From an uncultured Bacteroidia bacterium (lineage in GTDB: Bacteria; Bacteroidota; Bacteroidia; Bacteroidales; F082), in contig CACYHP010000002.1 in NCBI GenBank assembly GCA_902774295.1, positions 248,001 to 312,000 on the forward strand: DNA of 64,000 nucleotides, in the 5' to 3' direction. A model generated the notes under the pieces. It did no database searches and was not told where the DNA came from. It saw only the letters and a list, made by a program, of their open reading frames with translations. The first letter of the stretch is position 1. Each line of letters opens with the position of its first letter. The position numbers and the translations under genes were made by a program. Positions 18,503-27,773 of the stretch are shown here, piece by piece.

Positions 18503-19696
18503 ATGAATCCATTATATCCTGTTATCAAGCTTCGTGAAGGCAAAGACGACGCCGTAAAACGTTTCCATCCGTGGATTTTCTCGGGTGCCATCGCCAAAGC
18601 GGCTCCCGGACTGCAAGCCGGTGATATTGTGACAGTTACAAACTCTCATGATGAAATCCTCGGCACTGGCTTCTGTGAGGCCGGCAACATCGCCGTGAAG
18701 CTGCTCTCATTCGAGAACACCAAAATAGGCGCCATGTTTTGGCAGGAACGCCTCAACGCTGCCTTCGAGACCCGTAAAGCCCTCGGTTTTATCGGCAACC
18801 CGCATACCAACTGCTTCAGATTGGTCCACTCCGAAGGCGACAACCTCCCGGGACTGATAGTGGATGTTTATGGGAAGACCGCCGTCATACAAGCACAGAC
18901 GGAAGGCATGGCATTGAATGTCAATGCGATAGCAAAGGCCATCGAAGCCATACCAGAGCTCAAAATCGAAGCCATCTACAACAAGAGCTCCGAGGCGATG
19001 CAACGCATGGGCAAAGACGCCGTCGACGACGGCTATCTCCTCGGCGGAAAATGCGAAGACTTCGTGCTCGAAAACGACTCCAAGTTCCTGATTGACTGGG
19101 AAGAAGGGCAAAAAACAGGCTTCTTCCTCGACCAGCGTTTCAACCGTGACTTAGTGCGCCAACTCGCCAAAGACCGCACCGTGTTGAACACCTTCTGCTA
19201 CACCGGAGGATTCTCCGTCACAGCCTTGCAAGGCGGCGCAAAACAAGTGGTTTCGGTAGATTGTTCAAAGAAAGCGATAACGATTTGCGAAAACAACATC
19301 GAGTTGAACGGTTTCTCAAAGGAAAACAACCCAAGTTTGGTTGAAGATGCCAAACTTTACCTCCAAAACATGCCTGAAAACCAACATGATATGATAATCC
19401 TCGACCCGCCGGCGTTCGCGAAAAACCATAAGTCGCTGCACCGTGGCTTGCAAGGCTACAAATTCATCAATAAAGAAGCTATCAAGAAGATTCAAAAAGG
19501 TGGTCTGCTGTTCACTTTCAGCTGCTCACAGGCCGTCGACAAGGCACAGTTCCAAAGCATCGTGATGGCTGCAGCCATCGAGACAGGCCGCAAAGCGAAG
19601 ATTTTGTATCAGCTCTCGCAGCCCGAGGACCATCCGATAAATATTTACCACCCGGAGGGAGCTTATCTGAAGGGGTTAGTGCTGGAAATTGACTAG
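18503..19696 (+). CDS. Class I SAM-dependent rRNA methyltransferase, RlmI-like
   Basis: 397 aa. An N-terminal PUA-like domain (about 1-75, with RFHPWIFSGAI) is followed by a central domain and a Rossmann methyltransferase domain. SAM motif TVLNTFCYTGGFSVTALQGG starts near residue 228, and the catalytic region LDPPAFAKNHKSL resembles m5C enzymes of the RlmI/RlmK type. These methylate cytosine in 23S rRNA. ATG 18503 is preferred over TTG 18497, which would add two residues. Follows the Ig-like lipoprotein directly. Confidence 0.88.
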   Translation: MNPLYPVIKLREGKDDAVKRFHPWIFSGAIAKAAPGLQAGDIVTVTNSHDEILGTGFCEAGNIAVKLLSFENTKIGAMFWQERLNAAFETRKALGFIGNPHTNCFRLVHSEGDNLPGLIVDVYGKTAVIQAQTEGMALNVNAIAKAIEAIPELKIEAIYNKSSEAMQRMGKDAVDDGYLLGGKCEDFVLENDSKFLIDWEEGQKTGFFLDQRFNRDLVRQLAKDRTVLNTFCYTGGFSVTALQGGAKQVVSVDCSKKAITICENNIELNGFSKENNPSLVEDAKLYLQNMPENQHDMIILDPPAFAKNHKSLHRGLQGYKFINKEAIKKIQKGGLLFTFSCSQAVDKAQFQSIVMAAAIETGRKAKILYQLSQPEDHPINIYHPEGAYLKGLVLEID

Positions 19697-19703
19697 AGCT
19701 ATG

Positions 19704-19765
19704 GCGGTCCCACCTTAAAGGCATTAATGCCATTAAAGCCCCTAAGGCCATTAATGCTGGACCGC
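19704..19765. terminator. Inverted-repeat region between converging genes
   Basis: An outer inverted repeat GCGGTCC (19704-19710) / GGACCGC (19759-19765) encloses an inner one, GCATTAATG (19721-19729) / CATTAATGC (19749-19757); GCATTAATGC is itself a palindrome. The region lies between a plus-strand and a minus-strand stop and extends over the rfaE2 stop codon. A bidirectional terminator is the likely role, though no long T-run follows. Confidence 0.5.
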
Positions 19766-20248
19766 AGACATCTTTTCAATGGTCTTTGTTGTTGAAAACC
19801 CATCAACCAAGTCAACAGTGACAACTTTGCCACCTTTTGCAGTGACAATGTCATATCCGACAATATTTTCAGGCTTGTAGTCGCTGCCTTTCACTAAAAC
19901 ATCAGGCTGAACGGTCTTTATCAGATTATAAGGAGTGTCTTCATCAAAAAGAACCACTGCGCTCACAAATTCGAGGCCCGAAAGCACAAAAGCACGCGAT
20001 TTCTCGTCATTCACAGGGCGTGAAGGACCTTTCAACCGCTTGACGGAAGCGTCGGTGTTCAAGCCTATCACCATCACATCGCCGAAAGCAGCAGCCTTGG
20101 CAAGATATTCCACATGACCGCGATGCAAAATATCGAAACAGCCATTCGAAAAAACGATTTTCTTGCCGTTTTTGCGGCAATCTTCCAGCCATTTTGCGAG
20201 ACCTTCTTTATCTAAAATTTTATTGTTTATTTTTTCAAAATAATTCAT
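19751..20248 (-). CDS. rfaE2: D-glycero-beta-D-manno-heptose 1-phosphate adenylyltransferase
   Basis: 165 aa. Nucleotidyltransferase signature [20 protein letters not shown] near residues 30-49 carries the HxGH ATP-binding site. Later [20 protein letters not shown] and [16 protein letters not shown] match the stand-alone RfaE domain II that makes ADP-heptose for LPS inner core. Domain I (the kinase) is a separate gene not seen here. I start at ATG 20248 ([10 protein letters not shown]); an in-frame extension to 20281 adds 11 residues without family similarity. Converges on the methyltransferase. Confidence 0.92.
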   Translation of the reverse strand: MNYFEKINNKILDKEGLAKWLEDCRKNGKKIVFSNGCFDILHRGHVEYLAKAAAFGDVMVIGLNTDASVKRLKGPSRPVNDEKSRAFVLSGLEFVSAVVLFDEDTPYNLIKTVQPDVLVKGSDYKPENIVGYDIVTAKGGKVVTVDLVDGFSTTKTIEKMSAVQH

Positions 20249-20298
20249 TCTTCCGGAAATATTTTTTGCAAAAATAATCAATAATTCGATTTAATTAC

Positions 20299-20306
20299 TA
20301 ATTTTG
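20299..20306 (+). promoter_or_regulatory. -7 element for the AT-rich lipoprotein gene
   Basis: TAATTTTG, exact TAnnTTTG, 39 bases before ATG 20346. No obvious -33 box. Confidence 0.5.
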
Positions 20307-20345
20307 TGGCGATTATTAACACATTATTCACTAAAATCTCTCATT

Positions 20346-21260
20346 ATGAAAAAGCTTCTATATATCACATTTGCGATCTTCATGACCTTATTCGCATCAT
20401 GTTCACAAGATTCAGGATCAAGCGGCAATGGTGGTGGCGGCAATGTCACAGGTAAAAAAATAAGTTCCATATATTACGATTATACTTATTATGGTGAACT
20501 ATCATCTGATTATGGACAAACGTGGGAGGTTTCAAACAATTATCACGAATCATACAAGGATTCTGATTGGACATGGGACAATAACAAACTGATGCAAATC
20601 ACAAAATATAATGAAAACAATAACGTTCGTCGTACAATAAGATTTGAATATAACAACAATCAGATAACAAGATTCATTGAAGAATCTGATGAAACATTCA
20701 CAATAGTTGATTTGATATATTCAGCCAATAGAATTGTTAAAATAAATTGTACAAACAATGGTATCCAAGGTCCGATTTGGTCATTAATATACAATGCAAG
20801 TGGAAAATTATACAGGATGACGCTTGACTATTGGCCGATGAAAGATGTCCTACCCCAAGAAACTGGTTTGTCAAAACTGTTGACTCGGAAACATGGCAAT
20901 ACAAAAGAAGGAGATGAATATATAGAGTTAGAATGGAGTGGAGATAATGTGAGAAAGATAACTTACCACGAGGACAATGACATCGATTATGAAACTTACT
21001 TGTATGACAGCTACAACAATCCATATTATGATGTCCATCAGTTATTTGGCTTGATGATTGATGATCTTTGCACTATTTCACGAAACAACTGCATAAAAGT
21101 TATTGCTGATGACGGTATTATCGTAGAGTATTCTTATAACTATTACGACAATTATCCAATGCAACAGATTTATGTGTACGAATACACCGGGAATGAAGGT
21201 CAACAATATCAATGGAGGTCCACATCAACTACCAAATACTCATATAACTATATGAATTAG
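20346..21260 (+). CDS. Lipoprotein of unknown function, AT-rich
   Basis: 304 aa. Signal MKKLLYITFAIFMTLFASC ends in a lipobox Cys and is followed by a Ser/Gly-rich tether. The rest is rich in Tyr, Asn and Asp with repeating short strands of YD-repeat flavour (WTWDNNKLMQITKYNENNN, FEYNNNQITRFIEES, IEYSYNYYDNYPM), resembling Bacteroidota DUF4595-type surface lipoproteins. The gene is visibly more AT-rich and Asn/Tyr-rich than its neighbours, which hints at acquisition from elsewhere. It has its own promoter and abuts the stop of the converging flippase gene (21261). No function can be assigned. Confidence 0.8.
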   Translation: MKKLLYITFAIFMTLFASCSQDSGSSGNGGGGNVTGKKISSIYYDYTYYGELSSDYGQTWEVSNNYHESYKDSDWTWDNNKLMQITKYNENNNVRRTIRFEYNNNQITRFIEESDETFTIVDLIYSANRIVKINCTNNGIQGPIWSLIYNASGKLYRMTLDYWPMKDVLPQETGLSKLLTRKHGNTKEGDEYIELEWSGDNVRKITYHEDNDIDYETYLYDSYNNPYYDVHQLFGLMIDDLCTISRNNCIKVIADDGIIVEYSYNYYDNYPMQQIYVYEYTGNEGQQYQWRSTSTTKYSYNYMN

Positions 21261-22244
21261 TTATTGGTTTATTGGTTTTCTCTTGTCAAAAAAGAACATC
21301 ACCACATACGCCAAAATGCCTGTGATGAGATAAAATATCATTTGTGAGCCGTGGTTGATTGCTGCGAATGAGCCTGCGACTTGTTCCGAGATGCCGTAGA
21401 AGCCGCTCAGCAAGGTGATGGCGATGAAATGATATGTGCCTATGCCGCCCGGGACCGGTGCCACCACGCCTAAAGTCGCAATTCCAAGCAAGGTGATAGC
21501 CTCAACCAGACCCAAATGACTCGTCTCGGCAAGCATGTAAAACGGCAGCCATGTCATAAAAACGTAAAACACCCAGACTGCCAGTGTATACAGCACAAAA
21601 CGCCATTTCTTCTTCATGGTGACGACCGATTTTATTCCGTCGACGAAGCCATGCCAAAGTGAAGCGATTTTCTTGTTTTTTCTAATTATCTTTATCAGAA
21701 AAACGATAAAAGCAATGCCTGCCAGAATCACAATGATTCCAAGCAACACATTGTTTATCAGCTTGTTAAGAAGCGGCATCATCCACGATGTCACCAAGCT
21801 TCCGAGGAGTTTCCATTGGAACACTATGACAAGAAATGCCAGTCCGAACAGCACCGTCAAGTCGATGATTCTCTCAGAAATCACTGAGCCCAGGGTCTTG
21901 TCGAACGGTATGTTTTCTTTGCGTTTCAGCACGCTGCAGCGCGCCACCTCGCCGAGTCGCGGGAAGATACAGTTTGCGAGATAAGCGATTAAAACGGCGC
22001 CATAAGTCGATGAGGCTCTCGTTTTGTAGCCGAGCGCCTCAATCTGTATATTCCATCGTAAAGCTCTGAAAAACAATGAGATGGCAAGACATGCCAAACT
22101 CAGAAGCATCCACGAATATTTCGCTGATTTGATATCCGTCCAAAGCTGCGACAGGTCGATGTTACGGAAGCTGAACCATAACAAAGCCACTCCCAAAGCG
22201 AGGAAGACTACATACCACAGTGTTTTGGACGTTTTTTTATTCAA
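21261..22244 (-). CDS. Flippase-like (lysylphosphatidylglycerol synthase TM) membrane protein
   Basis: 327 aa with about eight membrane helices. The segment [20 protein letters not shown] and the later [14 protein letters not shown] are hallmarks of the UPF0104/YbhN flippase-like family (membrane domain of MprF and glycolipid flippases). Start is a TTG at 22244 that overlaps the panD stop (ATTTGA); the next in-frame Met, about 44 residues on, would delete the first helix, so TTG is well supported. Expression is likely coupled to panD. Substrate unknown. Confidence 0.85.
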   Translation of the reverse strand: MNKKTSKTLWYVVFLALGVALLWFSFRNIDLSQLWTDIKSAKYSWMLLSLACLAISLFFRALRWNIQIEALGYKTRASSTYGAVLIAYLANCIFPRLGEVARCSVLKRKENIPFDKTLGSVISERIIDLTVLFGLAFLVIVFQWKLLGSLVTSWMMPLLNKLINNVLLGIIVILAGIAFIVFLIKIIRKNKKIASLWHGFVDGIKSVVTMKKKWRFVLYTLAVWVFYVFMTWLPFYMLAETSHLGLVEAITLLGIATLGVVAPVPGGIGTYHFIAITLLSGFYGISEQVAGSFAAINHGSQMIFYLITGILAYVVMFFFDKRKPINQ

Positions 22245-22585
22245 ATTTTGTTGTTTTTGTCTGGGAAAACAATCATCGGCTTGTGTTTCTTCGCCTCTTC
22301 AAAGTCCATTGAGCAATAAGAAGCGATGATCACGAGGTCGCCTTTTTTCACGAGATGTGCCGCTGCGCCGTTGATTCCGATGACGCCGCTGCCACGTTTT
22401 CCTTTGATGACGTAGGTATGCAGGCGGTTGCCATTGGTAACGTCGTAGATGTCAACTTTTTCATTCTCAATGAGATTGACGGCATCCATCAGATCTTCGT
22501 CGATGGTGATGCTGCCGATGTAGTCAAGGTCGGCCTGCGTCACTGTGGCACGATGTATTTTCGATTTCAGGACTTCAATATTCAT
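22241..22585 (-). CDS. panD: Aspartate 1-decarboxylase
   Basis: 114 aa pro-enzyme. The self-cleavage site is the Gly-Ser in [11 protein letters not shown] (residues 25-26), which gives the pyruvoyl group. [20 protein letters not shown] and [20 protein letters not shown] are family blocks. It makes beta-alanine from aspartate for pantothenate. One base separates it from panC, whose product uses beta-alanine, so this is a metabolic operon. Confidence 0.97.
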   Translation of the reverse strand: MNIEVLKSKIHRATVTQADLDYIGSITIDEDLMDAVNLIENEKVDIYDVTNGNRLHTYVIKGKRGSGVIGINGAAAHLVKKGDLVIIASYCSMDFEEAKKHKPMIVFPDKNNKI

Positions 22586-22586
22586 C

Positions 22587-23432
22587 TTAATAGATTCTCA
22601 AGTTATCAATCAAACGTACTGGTCCAAGCTGCAGAGCTACGAAAATTCTGGCATGTTCGCTGTCTTTCCAGTCAGTGACGGTCTGCAATGTGGTCTCGTC
22701 AGCTATTTCAACGTATTCGACGTCAAATTGTTTTATCTCGGAGTATTTTTTTAATGCCAGAGCCTTCATCTCGGCAGGACTCATGGTGTCATAATTTGCG
22801 ACAGTCTCTTTCAAAACCTTGTAAATCATAGGTGAGATGGCGCGTTCCTCGTCGTTGAGGCGCATATTGCGCGAGCTCATGGCGAGTCCGTCTTTCTCAC
22901 GCACGATGTCGCAAGGCACTACTTCGAGGTTTATATTATAATCTTTCACCAGCTTGCTGATGATAGCCAGCTGCTGGAAGTCTTTCTCGCCGAAATAAGC
23001 TCTGTTTGGCTCCACGATTTCGAACAGTTTGCGCACCACGATAGCCACTCCGTTGAAGTGTCCGGGGCGGCAGGCGCCTTCCATCACATGCTCGATGGCA
23101 CCGAAATCGTAGTGATCTTCAACTTTTGTAGGATACATCTCCTCCACCGACGGCATGAACACCGCGTCGCAGCCTGCGCTTTCAAGCAATGCCACATCTC
23201 TCTCAGGAGTACGCGGATATTTCTCCAAATCAGTAGGGTTGTTAAACTGCACCGGGTTCACGAAAACGCTTGCCACAGCAATGTCATTTTCTTTTTTAGC
23301 ACGACGCATCAATGAGAGATGTCCTTCATGCAATGCACCCATTGTTGGAACGAGACCCACAGACATGCCAGAGTCACGTTTTGCCTTCAAATACGATTGA
23401 AGATCAGTGATATAATTAAAAACTTGAATCAT
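22587..23432 (-). CDS. panC: Pantothenate synthetase
   Basis: 281 aa. ATP-dependent ligation of pantoate and beta-alanine. Motifs are [20 protein letters not shown] with the HIGH-like [16 protein letters not shown], and [10 protein letters not shown]. The C-terminal block [20 protein letters not shown] contains the KMSKS-like SSRN. Start at ATG 23432 ([11 protein letters not shown]); the in-frame extension to 23459 lies over AT-rich leader. First gene of panC-panD-flippase; panB is not in the window. Confidence 0.97.
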   Translation of the reverse strand: MIQVFNYITDLQSYLKAKRDSGMSVGLVPTMGALHEGHLSLMRRAKKENDIAVASVFVNPVQFNNPTDLEKYPRTPERDVALLESAGCDAVFMPSVEEMYPTKVEDHYDFGAIEHVMEGACRPGHFNGVAIVVRKLFEIVEPNRAYFGEKDFQQLAIISKLVKDYNINLEVVPCDIVREKDGLAMSSRNMRLNDEERAISPMIYKVLKETVANYDTMSPAEMKALALKKYSEIKQFDVEYVEIADETTLQTVTDWKDSEHARIFVALQLGPVRLIDNLRIY

Positions 23433-23460
23433 AACTTCAATTTTAATTTTAAAAATCATG

Positions 23461-23494
23461 CAAAATTAAACAATTCGGAAATATAATGTGCAAA
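23461..23494 (-). promoter_or_regulatory. Promoter for panC-panD-flippase
   Basis: Minus strand: -7 element TAATTTTG at 23461-23468 and a TTTG -33 box at 23491-23494, spaced 22 bases. One of the two best two-box Bacteroidota promoters in the window. The -7 box lies 28 bases from the panC ATG. Confidence 0.65.
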
Positions 23495-23510
23495 TAATTT
23501 AAAAAATTCG

Positions 23511-23518
23511 TAATTTTG
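23511..23518 (+). promoter_or_regulatory. -7 element for tRNA-Arg
   Basis: TAATTTTG, exact TAnnTTTG, 11 bases before the first base of the tRNA. Confidence 0.6.
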
Positions 23519-23529
23519 CACGCAGAAAT

Positions 23530-23601
23530 GCCCTGGTAGTTCAACGGATAGAACGGAGGTTTCCTAAACCTGAGATTTGGGTTCGATTCCCAGCCGGGGT
23601 A
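23530..23601 (+). tRNA. tRNA-Arg (CCT)
   Basis: 72 bases fold as a standard cloverleaf. Acceptor stem GCCCTGG pairs with CCGGGGT (G-U at the end), then A73. The anticodon loop TTCCTAA gives anticodon CCT for codon AGG. The T arm is TTGGG-TTCGATT-CCCAG. CCA is not encoded. A run of seven Ts starts at 23603 and probably ends transcription. Its own promoter lies just upstream. Confidence 0.95.
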
Positions 23602-23658
23602 CTTTTTTTATAATATTTTTAACTTAATTGCGTTCTTTTAACGAGAAAAATAGTCTTT

Positions 23659-25926
23659 ATGAAAAGGATTTTACTGTTTTTAGCTATATTATCATCAACT
23701 ATCATCGTCAATGCGCAAAAAATCGGCGAATGGACTACGCATACTCCATGTTTTAAAGTCATCAGCGTCGATTTGATGGGCAACAACGTGTTTGCCGCGA
23801 CACCTTACGACATTTATTATTACAACACTAACGACAACAGTATCAATCATTTATCAAAAGTCAACGGACTGTCAGATATTGGAATCAGCGTCATAAGATA
23901 CAGTGAATCTGCCGGAGTTATGTTTGTCGGCTATACCAACACGAATATCGATATCATTGATAATCAAGGAGATGTGATAAATATCCCTGATATTTACAAC
24001 AAATATATCTTGGGCGACAAGACCATCAACAATGTGTTTTTCAACAGCAATTTTGCGTACGTTTGCTGCGGTTTTGGCATCGTCGTCATCGATTTGAGGC
24101 GTTACGAAGTGAAGGACACATATATCATTGGTCCTAACGGTAGTTACTTGGGTGTCAATGACTTAACTATCTGCAACAATATTTTTTACGCTGCCACGAC
24201 AAACGGCGTTTATTACGCCACTGCCGACAACCCTTTCCTTGCCGATTTCTCGCAATGGAAACGCATCACAGCGTTGACTCCTGAGATAACCAATTTCTCA
24301 CAGATTGAGACTTTTAACGGTTATGTAGTGGCAAATAACTCTGACAATGAGCATAATAACGATGTTCTTTATGCCATCGCCGACACCACCTCGGTTGGAT
24401 ATTTCCTTGATGGAGCTCAAAGACTTCTCAGCGAAGTGCGCGTGTGCGACGACAGAATCATTCTTACTGAAAAAGCCAAGAAATTCAGGGTTTACGATAC
24501 AGAAAAGAACCTTATTTTCACCTCAAGCGACAACGAGCCTCTTTCAACAGTTTTTGACAAGAAAAGAAGCTGCTATTGGACTGGCTCCAACATAAATTCT
24601 CTGGTAAAAGTACATACTGACGGCAATTACGAAGCAATTCAGTTCAACGGTCCATATTCTGATAGAGCCTTCAGTCTCAACGCTTCTGGCAATATTATTT
24701 GGGTAGCCGCGGGAGGTTACACCAGCACTTGGGGTCCTACCTGGAGCCATATCGGCTTTTCAAGATATGACGGTGACAACTGGTCGCAATTCAACCAGAA
24801 AAACTATCATGCATGGGACACCATCACCGATATTACCTGGGTAAAAAGCGACCCGGTGAACAGCAACATCTTCTATGCGGCATCATATTCCAAAGGACTT
24901 GTCGTGTTTGAAGGAAACGATATCAAAACCGTTTACAGCCAGTATAACAGCAGTCTGGGCAAGCATTATTTCTATTTTACAGATTACACTTTCGTGACAG
25001 GCTTCGACTTTGACAGCAACAACAACATGTGGATTGCCAACGCCGGCGCTGAAAAGATGCTTTCGGTATGGAGAAGAGACGGCACCTGGCAGGCATACAA
25101 CATTGGAAACAACGATATCGGACGTATCATGGTCGACGACAACGACATCAAGTGGATAGCGTTACGTGGCGGCGAGATCACCTTGTTTAACGGGAACACC
25201 AGAAAAACCGTCAACAAAGGAGCTAACACAGGCGCATTGCCAGGCGATGCCAACTGCTTCGTCACCGACAACAAAGGCACGGTGTGGGTAGGAACCACCG
25301 ATGGCGTAGGACTTTTCTACGACTCCAAGAAAATCTTCAACAATAACAACTACGCCTGCTCGCGCATCCTTATACCTCGCAACGACGGCTCGGGTCAGGC
25401 CGATTACCTGCTTTCGGGACAATCGGTGATTTCCATCGCGGTGGACGGCGCCAACAACCTCTGGTTCGGGACCAACGACGGCGTGATACACACATCCAAC
25501 GACGGCAAGACGACATACCATCATTTCACCATGGAAAACAGCCCTCTGCTGTCTAACACAGTGACTGACATAGCGATAGATGACGACGGCAACGTGTATT
25601 TCGCCACCGATAAAGGCATCATTTCCTACAAAGGCACTGCCACCACAGGCGGCGAAACGAACTCCAACGTGATCGTGTACCCGAATCCTGTCAGACCGGA
25701 AAACAGCGACATTGTCGGCATTAAAGGCTTGGTGACCGACGCCTTGGTGAAGATCACCACCACCAGCGGAGCCTTCGTCACACATCTGCAGGCTGAAGGC
25801 GGACAAGCCATCTGGGACTGCACCGACATCAACGGAAGTAAAGTGCAGCCGGGCATCTACCTCATTTTCGTGAGCGACGAGACAGGTAAAGAGACATACG
25901 CCACCAAAGTCCTTATCATGAAATAA
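23659..25926 (+). CDS. porZ: Type IX secretion protein PorZ-like (two-propeller, sorting-type C-terminus)
   Basis: 755 aa. Signal peptide to about residue 19 (IIVNAQ). Then two beta-propeller stretches of regulator-propeller blades, such as NVFAATPYDIYYYNTND and, later, NNMWIANAGAEKML, TVWVGTTDGVGLF and NNLWFGTNDGVIHTSNDG. A C-terminal domain starts VIVYPNPVRPENSD. This order and length match PorZ (about 776 aa in P. gingivalis), the surface protein that brings anionic LPS to the sortase PorU. That it lies directly before recO also agrees with my memory of Bacteroidota gene order. Assignment is by architecture; a generic propeller protein cannot be excluded. Confidence 0.78.
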   Translation: MKRILLFLAILSSTIIVNAQKIGEWTTHTPCFKVISVDLMGNNVFAATPYDIYYYNTNDNSINHLSKVNGLSDIGISVIRYSESAGVMFVGYTNTNIDIIDNQGDVINIPDIYNKYILGDKTINNVFFNSNFAYVCCGFGIVVIDLRRYEVKDTYIIGPNGSYLGVNDLTICNNIFYAATTNGVYYATADNPFLADFSQWKRITALTPEITNFSQIETFNGYVVANNSDNEHNNDVLYAIADTTSVGYFLDGAQRLLSEVRVCDDRIILTEKAKKFRVYDTEKNLIFTSSDNEPLSTVFDKKRSCYWTGSNINSLVKVHTDGNYEAIQFNGPYSDRAFSLNASGNIIWVAAGGYTSTWGPTWSHIGFSRYDGDNWSQFNQKNYHAWDTITDITWVKSDPVNSNIFYAASYSKGLVVFEGNDIKTVYSQYNSSLGKHYFYFTDYTFVTGFDFDSNNNMWIANAGAEKMLSVWRRDGTWQAYNIGNNDIGRIMVDDNDIKWIALRGGEITLFNGNTRKTVNKGANTGALPGDANCFVTDNKGTVWVGTTDGVGLFYDSKKIFNNNNYACSRILIPRNDGSGQADYLLSGQSVISIAVDGANNLWFGTNDGVIHTSNDGKTTYHHFTMENSPLLSNTVTDIAIDDDGNVYFATDKGIISYKGTATTGGETNSNVIVYPNPVRPENSDIVGIKGLVTDALVKITTTSGAFVTHLQAEGGQAIWDCTDINGSKVQPGIYLIFVSDETGKETYATKVLIMK

Positions 25927-25927
25927 T

Positions 25928-26674
25928 ATGGACAGCTCCGACAAGACACGCGCCATAGTCCTCAAAGCAATCAGATATGGAGATAACAGTCTGATTGTCA
26001 AACTTTTAACCGAGCAAAACGGGATGCGGTCGTTTATGATAAAAGGAGCTTTCAACAAAAATGCCAAGATACGCGCGGCATTATTCCAGCCCCTCACCCT
26101 TCTTGACATCGTAAGCGCAAAATCACGCGGAGACCTCGGATATCTGAGGGAAGCAGGCATCGAATACGCTTATCAGGACATACCTAATAATATCAACAAA
26201 AACGCCATCATCCTGTTTGTCTGCGAACTGCTTTCTAAAACGATACAGGAGACGGAGACCGACCTCGAACTCTTCGGTTTTATACATCAAGCGCTCACAC
26301 ATCTCGACGAGATGGATGGCAATATCGCTGACTTTCCTTTGAAATTTGCTATGGAGTTAAGCCGATTTCTTGGTTTTTCGCCCAATATCAGCAGCTACCA
26401 GCCGGGGTTCGTCTTCGATCTGGAGGAAGGATGCTTCCGCCACGATGCCGGCAGCATCATCTATTTCATTGACAATCAATCAAGTGCATTGTATTTCAGA
26501 CTCGCAGGAACCAATATTTTCGACGACGTCTGCCTGAATTTCACAAACGCGGAACGGCGACAGCTGCTTGAAGCCGTCATCACTTATTACAAACTACATG
26601 TGAGCGGGTTTAACGACATGAATTCCACTGAGATTCTCAAGACAGTGCTTCAATCTGAAAGCGTGAGACGCTGA
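25928..26674 (+). CDS. recO: DNA repair protein RecO
   Basis: 248 aa. N-terminal OB-fold starts KTRAIVLKAIRYGDNSLIVK and continues through GMRSFMIKGAFNK. The helical C-terminal part contains FAMELSRFLGFSPNIS. RecO loads RecA with RecR in gap repair. It begins one base after porZ. The last 38 bases overlap the end of the converging NusG-like gene. Confidence 0.92.
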   Translation: MDSSDKTRAIVLKAIRYGDNSLIVKLLTEQNGMRSFMIKGAFNKNAKIRAALFQPLTLLDIVSAKSRGDLGYLREAGIEYAYQDIPNNINKNAIILFVCELLSKTIQETETDLELFGFIHQALTHLDEMDGNIADFPLKFAMELSRFLGFSPNISSYQPGFVFDLEEGCFRHDAGSIIYFIDNQSSALYFRLAGTNIFDDVCLNFTNAERRQLLEAVITYYKLHVSGFNDMNSTEILKTVLQSESVRR

Positions 26675-27176
26675 TTGGCAGACTCTGCCCCACCGCTTCG
26701 ATATTCACTATCAACCGTTGTTTGCCTCTTATCTCGACGAGTCTTCCGACAAGACCCTGCATAGGCCCGTGTGCAATTTCAACCATTTGTCCCTCATGCA
26801 ACTCCGCCATAGGTGCCACATCCTCTTCCCCATCAAAATCACCAATAAACGACTTTACTGCAACTAATTGATTATCAGGCACCGGCACAGGTTTTCCTTC
26901 AAAACAAACGAAACGTACAATTCCGGGAGTGTTGAGTATGTCAAAATAATTCTTCAAATCAGTGCGCACAAAAAGATACGACTTAAACAAGGGCTCCTCG
27001 ACCATCTTTTTCCGGTCACTCCATTGTTTAAGCCTGCCGACAAGTGGCAAATATGTCTCTATATGTCTGTCTTCCAATAACTTACACGTCTTCTTCTCAT
27101 ATCGGGACTTCACATATACGGCATACCACTTTTGCTCTATTTGCTTTTGATTTGTAGACAATTTATATTCAGACAT
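26637..27176 (-). CDS. NusG/UpxY-like transcription elongation regulator
   Basis: 179 aa. NGN domain at the start: KWYAVYVKSRYEKKTCKLLE, then ETYLPLVGRLKQWSDRKK and PLFKSYLFVRTDL. A KOW domain closes the protein (HEGQMVEIAHGPMQGLVGRL). This is the UpxY/RfaH-like paralogue group. In Bacteroides such genes usually open a capsule locus; here it follows gldH, overlaps it by 40 bases and overlaps recO by 38, with no capsule cluster downstream. Its target operon is therefore unclear. The housekeeping nusG would normally lie by secE and rpl genes, which are absent here. Confidence 0.88.
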   Translation of the reverse strand: MSEYKLSTNQKQIEQKWYAVYVKSRYEKKTCKLLEDRHIETYLPLVGRLKQWSDRKKMVEEPLFKSYLFVRTDLKNYFDILNTPGIVRFVCFEGKPVPVPDNQLVAVKSFIGDFDGEEDVAPMAELHEGQMVEIAHGPMQGLVGRLVEIRGKQRLIVNIEAVGQSLPISVSRFQIEALS

Positions 27177-27649
27177 TTAATTCCGTACAAAGGATCTTTT
27201 GTATATTTATTCTCAATTTTGAATTTATACACCCCGTTTTCATTGAAACTCATCTCATTTATCAGAGGCAATTCATAATGATAATATCCGTCGATTCTTT
27301 CTGATTTAAAATTCCCGTAGCTGTCTTTCAATCTGAATTTGAACTCACGGGCACGTCGTCCGCCATCAGGTGATTTGATAATCAATGTGATGACAAAAAG
27401 CCCGTCATCGGCATCATGATACGGATAGATATTCGGAAACACCTCAGAAATATCAATATCCATAACCAAATCGGCGGTCATTGGAGCTTTCACCACATTA
27501 AAATCTGCCTCCAAATAATCGAACCGGCCCCAGGTCTCGCCTTCAAAATTCCTCGAAATCACAGTGCTTTCCTGCTTCTTGCCGCAAGACGCAAAAGTTA
27601 ACACTATGATTATCAATGATATAAAAAAGTTTGATCTTATTTTCATCAT
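27137..27649 (-). CDS. gldH: Gliding-motility-type lipoprotein GldH
   Basis: 170 aa. Signal MMKIRSNFFISLIIIVLTFASC ends at a lipobox Cys. The mature part matches GldH in size and pattern (WGRFDYLEADFNV, FPYPYHDADDGLFVI-like FPNIYPYHDADDGLFVI, GGRRAREFKFRLKDSYGN, YHYELPLI). GldH belongs to the T9SS/gliding-associated Gld set in Bacteroidota; non-gliding members also keep it. Two adjacent ATGs (27649 and 27646) are equally possible. The 40-base overlap with the NusG-like gene implies coupled translation. Confidence 0.8.
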   Translation of the reverse strand: MMKIRSNFFISLIIIVLTFASCGKKQESTVISRNFEGETWGRFDYLEADFNVVKAPMTADLVMDIDISEVFPNIYPYHDADDGLFVITLIIKSPDGGRRAREFKFRLKDSYGNFKSERIDGYYHYELPLINEMSFNENGVYKFKIENKYTKDPLYGIKCLNINCLQIKSK

Positions 27650-27677
27650 GCAATTTTCATTAAAATTTTTCTGTTTA

Positions 27678-27685
27678 CAAAGATA
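27678..27685 (-). promoter_or_regulatory. -7 element for gldH
   Basis: Minus-strand TATCTTTG, exact TAnnTTTG, about 28 bases before the start codon. Confidence 0.55.
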
Positions 27686-27728
27686 CAATATTTTCTTTTA
27701 AAAAGGCATAACTTTCACAAACTTTTAA

Positions 27729-27736
27729 TATATTTG
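27729..27736 (+). promoter_or_regulatory. -7 element for mrdA-rodA
   Basis: TATATTTG, exact TAnnTTTG, 37 bases before ATG 27774. Confidence 0.5.
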
Positions 27737-27773
27737 TAAATGGGAATTTTTCAACTAAAAAAAACGTAACCAT

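Noticed and set aside
23530..23601. tRNA genes as phage or island attachment sites
   Set aside because: No integrase, no repeated tRNA 3' end and no phage genes nearby.
25162..26160. A 332-codon open frame on the minus strand across porZ and recO
   Set aside because: It is antisense to two well-supported genes, has low-complexity Val/His-rich translation and no promoter.
26637..27176. The NusG-like gene as the start of a capsule locus
   Set aside because: Downstream on its strand is the converging recO, with no polysaccharide genes.
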